Below, one piece after another: positions 1-6,149 of a DNA stretch of 11,201 bases. The DNA lies in NCBI GenBank assembly GCA_002919115.1, contig PKER01000206.1, positions 1 through 11,201 on the forward strand. The letters run 5' to 3'. The DNA is from a bacterium. GTDB lineage: Bacteria > Actinomycetota > Thermoleophilia > Solirubrobacterales > 70-9. Below the pieces are notes generated by a model. It did no database searches and was not told where the DNA came from. It was given only the letters and a program-made list of their open reading frames with translations. Numbering within the stretch: the first letter of the stretch is position 1; every line of letters begins with the position of its first letter. The position numbers were made by a program, and so were the translations under genes.

Positions 1-238
1 CGGGGCCGCGCGCGGCCCGGCGATCGCGCGCGGCGGCGACTGGTACGGCCCGCCGGTGAACGCGGCGGCGCGGATCACGGCGATCGCCCGCCCGGGCAGC
101 ATCCTGGTCGACGAGGCGGCGAAGGAGGAGGCCGGCGAGGGCTTCCGGTTCTCGTTCGCGGGCGCCCGCCGCCTGCGGGGCTTCCGCGACGAGCGCAAGC
201 TCTTCCGGCTGCGCCGGGCGGACGACGACGCGGATTAG
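1..238 (+). CDS. Class III adenylate/guanylate cyclase, C-terminal fragment
   Basis: The open frame enters from the left edge (first full codon at base 2) and stops with TAG at 236-238, giving 78 visible residues. The stretch GGDWYGPPVNAAARITAIA, followed by RPGSILVDEA, is the hallmark end of the class III nucleotidyl cyclase catalytic domain (the G-x-x-x-N-x-A-A-R element whose Asn and Arg contact ATP and stabilise the transition state). Family members make cAMP or cGMP from ATP or GTP. The fragment then reads FRFSFAGARRLRGFRDERKLFRLRR, matching the usual closing strand in which the domain ends with 'G...LKGF..P..LFRL'. The protein ends shortly after with an acidic tail (DDDAD). The N-terminal sensor or HAMP part lies outside the window, so the input signal and the substrate are unknown. 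It converges with the methyltransferase gene at 387-1331. Confidence 0.85.
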   Translation, partial: GAARGPAIARGGDWYGPPVNAAARITAIARPGSILVDEAAKEEAGEGFRFSFAGARRLRGFRDERKLFRLRRADDDAD

Positions 239-250
239 CTCCCAAACCAC

Positions 251-295
251 ACGTTCAGCCCTGGTCGTCGTTTTCCGAATACGTGGGCTGAACGT
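251..295. repeat. Palindromic intergenic repeat, copy 1 (45 bp)
   Basis: The outer arms ACGTTCAGCCC (251-261) and GGGCTGAACGT (285-295) are perfect reverse complements of 11 bp. They enclose a 23-nt centre that carries CGTTTT and CGAATAC. The same 45-bp unit recurs at 312-356 with 38 of 45 positions identical, and the identity includes centre bases that do not pair. It lies between two convergent genes and could act as a two-way transcription stop, although neither strand has a run of T after the stem. Confidence 0.8.
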
Positions 296-311
296 CCCGG
301 CGCCCCACGGC

Positions 312-356
312 ACGTTCAGCCGTGGTGTGCGTTTTTCGAATACCAGGGCTGAACGT
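312..356. repeat. Palindromic intergenic repeat, copy 2 (45 bp)
   Basis: This is the second copy of the unit at 251-295, in the same orientation and starting 61 bp after it, with 16 bp between the copies. The arms ACGTTCAGCC (312-321) and GGCTGAACGT (347-356) pair over 10 bp. After one mismatch (322/346) pairing continues with TGGT (323-326) against ACCA (342-345). The centre is CGTTTTTCGAATA, which contains the palindrome TTCGAA. Two near-identical copies suggest a dispersed REP-like family rather than a simple terminator. Confidence 0.8.
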
Positions 357-386
357 TGCGCGGGCGCGGGCGCGGCGCCGCGACGC

Positions 387-1331
387 TCAGGCGGGCTTGC
401 GGGCGCTCAGGACGAGGTTGTAGAAGAGCCCCGCGGGCAGGCGCGGCTCGAGCAGCGCGACGTCGAGGCGCTGCAGCGCGATGTAGCTGTGGAACGCGAA
501 CTTGCGCCACCGCAGCGGCACCCGGCCGGGCTCGGCGGTCGCCTCCAGGCTGCGCAGCCACCAGCCCCAGACGTTCGCGAGCAGCTCCTCGCCGCCGAGG
601 TGGATCCGCTCGAAGCCCGCCTCGGCGATCAGCTGCCGCAAATCGCCGGGGTCGAAGGCGTGCACGTCCACGACCGCCTCGAGCGCGTGGCCCTCGGCCT
701 CGTGCTCGTCCTCGTGCCCGGCGTGCGGGCCCGCGCCGTTGCGCGCCGGCGCGCCGACCACCCGGCGCCACAGCGGCGCCACCGCGGTCCCCAGTCGCTT
801 GGGGACGGTCGCGAGCCGGTCGCCGTTGCGCGAGGGCTCGCCGCAGAACGCGATCGTGCCGCCCGGCCGCAGCACGCGCAAGAACTCGCGGAAGGCGACG
901 TCGAGGTTGGGGATGTGGTGCAGGACGGCGTGGCCGAAGACCAGGTCGAACGACCCGTCCTCGAACGGCAGGCGCTCGGCGTCGGTGTGCTGGGTGGTGA
1001 CCCGGTCGCTCAGGCCCAGCCGCTCCGCGTTCCCGGCGAGCGTCTCCAGCATCCCGGTCGAGATGTCGGTGGCCACGAGCTCGCCGATCAGGTCCTGCTG
1101 CATCAGGTTGAGCGAGAAGTAGCCCGTGCCCGCGCCGATCTCCAGCGCGCGCTCGAAGCGCGGGGGCTCGGCGCCACCGAGGGCCTTGCGGAGCTTCTGG
1201 CGCGTCTGGTCGCGGCCGATGTCGCCGAAGTCGATGCCCCACTTGGCGTCGTAGTCGCGGGCGGCGATGTCGTGGTAGCGCTCGTTGACGTCGCGGATCT
1301 CTTCCGCGGAAGCGTTGGCGGGGGCCGGCAT
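387..1331 (-). CDS. Class I SAM-dependent methyltransferase with His-rich insert
   Basis: This 314-residue protein has a Rossmann-type methyltransferase domain. Motif I is ALEIGAGTGYF (62-72), the SAM-ribose acidic strand is VATDIS (86-91), motif II is FDLVFGHAVLHHI (128-140) and motif III is LRPGGTIAF (154-162). This is the UbiE/Methyltransf_11 layout, so the protein should transfer a methyl group from SAM to a small or lipid-like acceptor; the acceptor cannot be told from sequence. Residues 201-224 form an insert with five His plus many Glu and Asp (HAGHEDEHEAEGH), unlike the rest of the protein. The C-terminal third (VWGWWLRSLE, FHSYIALQRLD) is family-specific and probably forms the acceptor pocket. 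The ATG at 1329-1331 is preceded by a -10-like hexamer with an 8-nt gap and no Shine-Dalgarno. It is divergent from the 1358-2116 methyltransferase, 26 bp away. A part in the same glucan pathway is possible but is only inferred from position. Confidence 0.85.
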   Translation of the reverse strand: MPAPANASAEEIRDVNERYHDIAARDYDAKWGIDFGDIGRDQTRQKLRKALGGAEPPRFERALEIGAGTGYFSLNLMQQDLIGELVATDISTGMLETLAGNAERLGLSDRVTTQHTDAERLPFEDGSFDLVFGHAVLHHIPNLDVAFREFLRVLRPGGTIAFCGEPSRNGDRLATVPKRLGTAVAPLWRRVVGAPARNGAGPHAGHEDEHEAEGHALEAVVDVHAFDPGDLRQLIAEAGFERIHLGGEELLANVWGWWLRSLEATAEPGRVPLRWRKFAFHSYIALQRLDVALLEPRLPAGLFYNLVLSARKPA

Positions 1332-1339
1332 GGCGGGGA

Positions 1340-1345
1340 ATAGTA
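1340..1345 (-). promoter_or_regulatory. -10-like hexamer for the 387-1331 methyltransferase
   Basis: On the minus strand this reads TACTAT, ending 8 nt before the ATG. It fits TANNNT and would put the transcript start within about 2 nt of the start codon. I see no convincing -35. It overlaps by two bases the opposing hexamer at 1344-1349. Confidence 0.45.
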
Positions 1346-1349
1346 CGTT
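1344..1349 (+). promoter_or_regulatory. -10-like hexamer for the 1358 TTG-start methyltransferase
   Basis: The plus strand reads TACGTT, then 8 nt, then the TTG start at 1358. It fits TANNNT and predicts a nearly leaderless mRNA for the three-gene glucan operon. There is no recognisable -35 or Shine-Dalgarno. It is weaker than its partner on the other strand. Confidence 0.35.
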
Positions 1350-1357
1350 CTGCGGCC

Positions 1358-2116
1358 TTGCACTACGTCCAGCAGAACCAACCGGAAGGGGTTCCCCCGC
1401 TCGAGCTGACCGGCGAGCGCACCCTGCCCGACGTGCCGGAGGAGAACTACTGGTACCGCCGGCACTTGGTCGTCTACGAGTGGATCGCGGCCCGCGTCGC
1501 GGGCAGGAGCGTGGCCGACCTGGCCTGCGGCGAGGGCTACGGCTCGGACGTCCTCGCCGCCGCCGGCGCCCGCGAGGTCGTCGGCATCGACGCCAACCCG
1601 GAGGCCTACGAGCACGCGCGCCTGCGCTACCGGCGCCCCAACCTGAGCTTCCGGCGCGAGCTCGTCGAGGACTTCAAGGGGCCCGTCGACGTCATCGTGT
1701 TCCTGCAGACGATCGAGCACATCCACGAGCCCGAGCGCCTGCTCGAGCGGATCGCGCAGGCGGCGCCGGTCAGCTACATCTCGACGCCCAACCGGCTCAC
1801 GCTCGCGCCGCCCGGGGCCGAGAAGTCCGAGAACCCCTGGCACCTGCGCGAGTACACGCACTCCGAGTACCGCGAGCTGCTCGAGCCGCACTTCAGCGAG
1901 GTGCGGATCATGGGCCTCTTCCACGCGCGCAAGCTGCGCGCCCACGAGATCGCGCTGCGACTCGGCTGGGACCGGATCCACAAGGCACTGCGCATCACCA
2001 AGCCCTTCTACGACCGCTTCACGCCCGCGATCTCGGTGGCCGACTTCAGGCTGGTCGACGAGGCTGACTGCGACCTGGACCGGGCCCTCGACTTCGTCGC
2101 GATCTGCCGTGCCTGA
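1358..2116 (+). CDS. SAM-dependent methyltransferase, Rv3030-like (MGLP locus)
   Basis: This is a 252-residue class I methyltransferase. Motif I is VADLACGEGYGSDVL (52-66) and the acidic end of strand 2 is VVGIDAN (74-80). It is followed by VDVIVFLQTIEHI (110-122) and STPNRLTL (142-149). The N-terminal signature LTGERTLPDVPEENYWYRRH (17-36) and the C-terminal GLFHARKL (186-193) and LDFVAI (244-249) match my recollection of M. tuberculosis Rv3030. Rv3030 is the proposed sugar O-methyltransferase of methylglucose lipopolysaccharide synthesis. The likely job is methylation of an alpha-glucan chain in the cytoplasm. The TTG at 1358 is the only sensible start: it keeps the signature, and the next in-frame starts would truncate it. 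The stop overlaps the next gene by 8 bp, so translation is probably coupled. The exact methylated position is inferred from mycobacteria, not visible here. Confidence 0.85.
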   Translation: MHYVQQNQPEGVPPLELTGERTLPDVPEENYWYRRHLVVYEWIAARVAGRSVADLACGEGYGSDVLAAAGAREVVGIDANPEAYEHARLRYRRPNLSFRRELVEDFKGPVDVIVFLQTIEHIHEPERLLERIAQAAPVSYISTPNRLTLAPPGAEKSENPWHLREYTHSEYRELLEPHFSEVRIMGLFHARKLRAHEIALRLGWDRIHKALRITKPFYDRFTPAISVADFRLVDEADCDLDRALDFVAICRA

Positions 2117-3524
2117 CGGGGCCCGCCCAGACGGCGCGCTGGCGCTGGTCCTGCACTCGCACATGCCCTACGTCGAGGGCTTCGGCACCTACCCGTTCGG
2201 CGAGGAGTGGCTGTTCGACGCCGTGCTGCGCTCCTACGTCCCCGTGCTGGAGGCCGCCGAGCGGATGACGTTCACCGTGACCCCGGTGCTGGCCGACCAG
2301 CTCGAGGCGCCCGGCGTCTGGGAGCGGCTGCGCGCCTTCGCCGAGCGCTTCCGGGTGGAGGCGGCCGAGCTCGACGCGCGCGAGGTCGAGCCCGGCCTGC
2401 GACCGGCGTGCCTGGACGAGGCCGACCGCTACCGCTCGGTGCTGGCCGCGCTCGAGCGCTCCGGGGGCGACCTGCTCGCGCCGTTCAGGGAGGCGGCCGA
2501 GCGCGGCGTCGAGCTCATGGCTTCGGCCGCCACGCACGCGGTGCTGCCCATGCTCGCCACCGACGGCGCCGTGCGCCTGCAGATCGACGCCGGCCTGCGC
2601 TCGCACCGGCGGCGCTTCGGCGAGCCCGCCGGCTTCTGGCTGCCGGAGTGCGCGTTCCGGCCGGGCCTCGAGCACGCGCTCGGCGAGCAGGGGGTCGAGT
2701 TCTTCTGCGTCGACCAGTCCGCCCACGAGGGCGAGCTCGACGCGCTCGCGCCGGTGGCGACCGCCGCGGGGCCCGTGGCGTTCACGATCGACTGGCCGAC
2801 CGTGGAGCTCGTCTGGTCGCTGGAGGGCTACCCGTCGCACCCCGGCTACGCCGACTTCCACCGCAAGACCCTGCGCGGCGTGCGGCCGTGGGGGATCGGC
2901 GGCGAGCCCCGCGACCCAGAGGCCTCCCGCGAGCGGGCGCGCGCCCAGGCGCGCGAGTTCCTCGCCACGGTGGCCGAGCGGCTCGCGCGCTTCCGGGCCG
3001 AGCGCGGCCGCCCCGGCCTGCTCGTCTTCGCCGCCGACACCGAGCTCTTCGGGCACTGGTGGTGGGAGGGCCCGCACTGGCTCGCCGAGGTCGTGCGGGG
3101 CGCCGAGGACGCGGGCGTCGAGCTCGTCACGCTCCCCGAGGCGCTCGCGCGCTTCCCGGCCGAGGAGCGCCCGCTGCGCCGCGCGAGCTGGGGGGAGCAC
3201 AAGGACCTCTCCACCTGGGACTCGCCCGAGGTCGCGGACCTGGCCTGGGGCGCGCGCCGGCTCGAGCTGCGCCTGCTGGCCCGGCTGGCCGCGCGCGACG
3301 TCGAGCCCGCCCGCGCCGAGCGCGCGGTCCGCGAGCTGCTCGCGGTCCAGGCGAGCGACTGGGCCTTCCTGGACAAGCGCCGGCAGGCTGGCGACTATCC
3401 GTTCCGGCGCGTGACGAACCACGCCGAGGCCCTGTTCGAATCCCTAGACTCACCCCACCCGCCGGGACCCCGCCTGCGCAACCTCGCGCCCGACCTATCG
3501 CTCGCCCCGCTACTGGCCACCTGA
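2109..3524 (+). CDS. GH57 family 1,4-alpha-glucan branching enzyme, Rv3031-like
   Basis: This 471-residue GH57 protein shows the family motifs in order: HSHMPYVEGFGTYPFGEEWL (16-35, region 1), GFWLPECAFRPG (175-186, region 2) with E180 as expected nucleophile, and FAADTELFGHWWWEG (307-321, region 4) with D310 as expected acid/base. The DUF1957-type helical end follows: WGEHKDLSTWDSPEVADLAW (361-380) and SDWAFLDKRRQAGDYPF (416-432). GH57 branching enzymes cut an alpha-1,4-glucan and rejoin it as an alpha-1,6 branch. Rv3031 of the mycobacterial MGLP locus has the same motifs. At 471 residues this copy is about 50 shorter than Rv3031 as I recall it. The GTG at 2109 is required: the later ATG at 2163 would cut into region 1. 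It overlaps the upstream gene by 8 bp and is followed after 13 bp by the GT4 gene. True branching versus hydrolytic activity cannot be settled from motifs alone. Confidence 0.9.
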   Translation: MPDGARPDGALALVLHSHMPYVEGFGTYPFGEEWLFDAVLRSYVPVLEAAERMTFTVTPVLADQLEAPGVWERLRAFAERFRVEAAELDAREVEPGLRPACLDEADRYRSVLAALERSGGDLLAPFREAAERGVELMASAATHAVLPMLATDGAVRLQIDAGLRSHRRRFGEPAGFWLPECAFRPGLEHALGEQGVEFFCVDQSAHEGELDALAPVATAAGPVAFTIDWPTVELVWSLEGYPSHPGYADFHRKTLRGVRPWGIGGEPRDPEASRERARAQAREFLATVAERLARFRAERGRPGLLVFAADTELFGHWWWEGPHWLAEVVRGAEDAGVELVTLPEALARFPAEERPLRRASWGEHKDLSTWDSPEVADLAWGARRLELRLLARLAARDVEPARAERAVRELLAVQASDWAFLDKRRQAGDYPFRRVTNHAEALFESLDSPHPPGPRLRNLAPDLSLAPLLAT

Positions 3525-3537
3525 CACCCCGAAGACG

Positions 3538-4743
3538 TTGAGCCGCGTTCTCGTTCTGTCCTGGGAGTACCCGCCCCTCATCGAGGGCGGCCTCGCGCGC
3601 CACGTGCGCAAGCTCTCCGAGGGGCTCGTCGAGCAGGGCGTGGACGTGCACGTGCTCACGCGCGGCGGCGAGGAGTCGCCCGCCGAGGAGGTGGCCGGGG
3701 GCGTGCGCATCCACCGGGTGATCGAGCCCAAGCGGCCCACCGACCTCGGCGAGTTCGTCGCCTGGGTCGAGCGCATGAACGCCGACATGCTCGCCGCCGG
3801 GGTCGAGCTCGGCGACCGCTTCGACTTCGACCTTGTCCACGGGCACGACTGGCTCGTGGCGATGGCGTGCGACCACCTCGCGCGCCGCTTCGACTGCCCG
3901 CTCGTGATCACGATCCACGCGACCGAGCACGGCCGCCACCAGGGCTGGGTCGACAAGCACCCGCAGTCCTACATCCACGGGGTCGAGCGCTGGATCACCA
4001 ACCGCGCCGACCGGGTGATCGCCTGCTCGTACTACATGCGCGAGCAGATCGCAGACATCTTCGGGGTGGAGGAGGGCCGCGTGAGCGTGATCCCCAACGG
4101 GATCGACCCCGCGGACCTCCAGCCGCACGACGAGGAGGGGCTGCGCGAGCTGCGCGCAAGGTTCGCCCAGCCCCACGAGAAGCTCGTGCTGCTCGTCGGC
4201 CGCCTCGTCTACGAGAAGGGCTTCCAGCTCGCGCTCGAGGCGATGCCCGAGGTGATCACGGGCGCGCCCGGCACCCGCTTTCTGGTCGCGGGCTCCGGCA
4301 CGCACGAGGAGGAGCTCAAGCGCCAGGCCCAGGACCTGGGGCTGATGGAGCACGGCACGTTCCTGGGCTGGATCGGCGACGACGTGCTGCACTCGCTCTA
4401 CCGGATCGCGGACTTGTGCGTGGTGCCGTCGATCTACGAGCCGTTCGGCCTCGTCGCGCTCGAGGCGATGGCGTCGAGCTGCCCGTGCATCGTCGCCGAC
4501 ACCGGCGGCCTGCGCGAGGTCGTGCCCGACGAGGGCGCGGGCTTGCGCTTCCGCCCGCGCGACCCCGACGCGCTCGCCGAGGTCGCCCTGCGGGTGCTGC
4601 GCGACGAGGAGCTCGGCAAGCGCATGATCGCCGAGGGCCTCGAGCACATCCGCAGCTTCGACTGGGCGGACGTCGCCGCCGACACCGCGGCCCTCTACGA
4701 AGAGGTCATCGCGGTCGCGGACGAGAAGCGGCTCTCGCTGTAG
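3538..4743 (+). CDS. GT4 alpha-glucan glucosyltransferase, Rv3032-like
   Basis: This 401-residue GT-B enzyme opens with VLVLSWEYPPLIEGGLARHV (4-23), the sugar-nucleotide/acceptor loop seen in glycogen-synthase-like GT4 proteins. It carries HGHDWLV (101-107), TIHATEHGRHQGW (125-137), the hinge IPNGIDP (185-191) and LLVGRLVYEKG (218-228). The retaining EX7E motif is EPFGLVALE (E301 and E309). M. tuberculosis Rv3032, an alpha-1,4-glucosyltransferase of MGLP synthesis, has the same blocks (SWEYPP, HATE.GRH.GW, YEPFGLVALEA). The probable reaction is retaining transfer of glucose from a nucleotide donor onto a growing alpha-1,4 chain in the cytoplasm. The TTG start puts the first beta strand at residue 4; I see no ATG or GTG that would preserve it. 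The gap to the GH57 stop is 13 bp with only a weak GAAG, so it should be in the same transcript. A hairpin follows at 4756-4790. Confidence 0.9.
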   Translation: MSRVLVLSWEYPPLIEGGLARHVRKLSEGLVEQGVDVHVLTRGGEESPAEEVAGGVRIHRVIEPKRPTDLGEFVAWVERMNADMLAAGVELGDRFDFDLVHGHDWLVAMACDHLARRFDCPLVITIHATEHGRHQGWVDKHPQSYIHGVERWITNRADRVIACSYYMREQIADIFGVEEGRVSVIPNGIDPADLQPHDEEGLRELRARFAQPHEKLVLLVGRLVYEKGFQLALEAMPEVITGAPGTRFLVAGSGTHEEELKRQAQDLGLMEHGTFLGWIGDDVLHSLYRIADLCVVPSIYEPFGLVALEAMASSCPCIVADTGGLREVVPDEGAGLRFRPRDPDALAEVALRVLRDEELGKRMIAEGLEHIRSFDWADVAADTAALYEEVIAVADEKRLSL

Positions 4744-4755
4744 GCGCTCCCCCGG

Positions 4756-4790
4756 TCGGGCTTTCCGGTCCTGGGACCGAGAAGCCCCGA
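4756..4790. terminator. Hairpin between convergent GT4 and aminotransferase genes
   Basis: An inner stem CGGTC (4766-4770) pairs with GACCG (4775-4779) around a CTGG loop. After one mismatch, the outer arm TCGGGCTTT (4756-4764) pairs with 4781-4790 apart from a bulged C at 4788 and one wobble. It fills most of the 47-bp gap between two facing genes. There is no T-run on either side, so a U-less or bidirectional terminator is the best reading. Confidence 0.5.
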
Positions 4791-6149
4791 TCACCGAGCC
4801 TCGAGGAGGTCCGTGACGGCCTCCTCGAAGACGCGCGTGTGCGCGTCCACGTCGTCCTCGGTCGTGAAGGGCGACATCAGCGCCATGTTGTGGAAAGGCG
4901 TGAGCATCACCCCGCGGTTGAGCGCGTGGAGGTGCAGGTAGCGCTCGAGCTCGGGGTCGGCGGCGGCGTGCGCCTCGGTGCCGTTGCGCGCGGGCTCGGG
5001 CTCGAAGCGGTACTCGGCGCGGGCGCCGAGCTGCGTCACGTTCCAGGGCAGCCCGTGGCGCGCGATCACGTCCTCGACGCCCTCGCGGAAGCGGGTCGCG
5101 AGCGGGATCATGCGCTCGTAGGCCTCCTCGGTGAGCACGTGCTCGAGCGTCGCACGCACGGCGGCGAGCGAGAGCGCGTTGCCGGCGAGCGTGCCGCCCA
5201 CGCCGCCGGTGTCCTCGTAGTCGGCGTCGGGGCGGGCGAGCGCGCGCTCGGCGAGCTCCGCGGTCAGGCCCAGCGCCCCGCACGGCACGCCGCTGCCGAT
5301 CGCCTTGCCGATCGTGAGCATGTCGGGCTCGAGCCCCCACGCGCGCGTGCAGCCGCCGATCCCCGCCGAGAAGGTGTGGGTCTCGTCGATGATCAGCAGG
5401 GTCCCGTGCTCGCGGGTGAGCGCGCGCAGCGCCTCGTGGTAGCCGGGGTCGGGGAGGATGATCCCCATGTTCGTCATCGCGGGCTCGGCGAGCACGCAGG
5501 CGACGTCGCCCGGCGCGAGCGCGCGCTCGAGCGCCTCGACGTCGTTGAACTCGATCGCGCGCGTGGTCTGGGCCGGGTCGACCGCCGGGCCCACGTTGCC
5601 CTCGCGCGAGCGCGTGCCGCCGCCGGGCGCGGCCACGGCGAAGGCCTCGTCCACCGAGCCGTGGTAGCAATAGCTGTAAACCAGCACGTAGGGGCGCCCG
5701 GTGACCTCGCGCGCGATGCGCAGCGCGTGGCGGTTCGCGTCGGTCGCGGTGAGCGTGAAGGTCCAGCGCTCGAGCCCGAAGCGCCGGGTGAGCTCCTCGC
5801 CCGCCCAGGCGGCGTTCTCGGTGGGCAGCATCGTGGTGATGCCGCGCTCGAGCTGGGCGGCGACCGCCTCGCGCACCGGCGCGGGGCCGTGGCCCGGCAT
5901 GGCGCCGGTGTCGCCGAGGGCGAAGTCGATGTAGGAGCGGCCGTCGACGTCGGTGATGCGGGCCCCGCTCGCGCGCTCGCAGTAGACGGGGAAGCCCCCC
6001 GCCCAGCGCATCATCCACGGCATCGGCACGCCGCCGAACAGCGAGCGCAGGGAGCGCTCGTGCAGCTCGCGGGACCGGGGGTGGTCGAGCTCGAAGCGCT
6101 CGAGCTCGGTCTGCAGGAGCTGTGCGAGGCGGTCCCTGTCGATGGTCAT
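4791..6149 (-). CDS. Class III PLP-dependent aminotransferase (GSA-aminomutase-like)
   Basis: This 452-residue fold-type I, class III aminotransferase has the PLP lysine at K282 in TIGKAIGSGVPCGALG (279-294). The ring-nitrogen Asp is D255 in LLIIDETHTFSAG (251-263), the cofactor-stacking block is YCYHGSVDEA (160-169), and VGGTLAGNALSLAA (317-330) also fits the fold. Overall it resembles glutamate-1-semialdehyde aminomutase relatives. It is probably not a HemL: the usual SGTEA phosphate-binding loop reads TATDANR (134-140), and the C-terminal block is TPFHNMALMSPFTTEDD (417-433). The enzyme should move an amino group between an amino acid and a keto or aldehyde substrate; the substrate is unknown. 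The ATG at 6147-6149 overlaps the acyltransferase stop as ATGA, implying translational coupling downstream of it. The frame stays open far upstream, but that stretch is antisense or out of frame to other genes and is not used. Confidence 0.85.
   Translation of the reverse strand: MTIDRDRLAQLLQTELERFELDHPRSRELHERSLRSLFGGVPMPWMMRWAGGFPVYCERASGARITDVDGRSYIDFALGDTGAMPGHGPAPVREAVAAQLERGITTMLPTENAAWAGEELTRRFGLERWTFTLTATDANRHALRIAREVTGRPYVLVYSYCYHGSVDEAFAVAAPGGGTRSREGNVGPAVDPAQTTRAIEFNDVEALERALAPGDVACVLAEPAMTNMGIILPDPGYHEALRALTREHGTLLIIDETHTFSAGIGGCTRAWGLEPDMLTIGKAIGSGVPCGALGLTAELAERALARPDADYEDTGGVGGTLAGNALSLAAVRATLEHVLTEEAYERMIPLATRFREGVEDVIARHGLPWNVTQLGARAEYRFEPEPARNGTEAHAAADPELERYLHLHALNRGVMLTPFHNMALMSPFTTEDDVDAHTRVFEEAVTDLLEAR

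Noticed and set aside
251..356. A minimal CRISPR array.
   Set aside because: There are only two units, each is a long palindrome of 45 bp, the 16-bp gap is too short for a spacer, and no cas gene is nearby.
2163..3524. The ATG at 2163 as the GH57 start.
   Set aside because: It would remove the conserved HSH of GH57 region 1; the GTG at 2109, overlapping the upstream stop, keeps it.
3127..6018. A very long minus-strand open frame (about 960 codons) across the GH57, GT4 and aminotransferase region.
   Set aside because: It is antisense to two well-supported enzymes and out of frame with the aminotransferase; the product is Arg/Ala/His-rich low-complexity sequence, as expected from GC-rich codon bias.
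4791..6149. Calling the aminotransferase hemL (glutamate-1-semialdehyde aminomutase).
   Set aside because: The SGTEA loop and the HemL-type C-terminal block are both replaced, and no tetrapyrrole gene is nearby.
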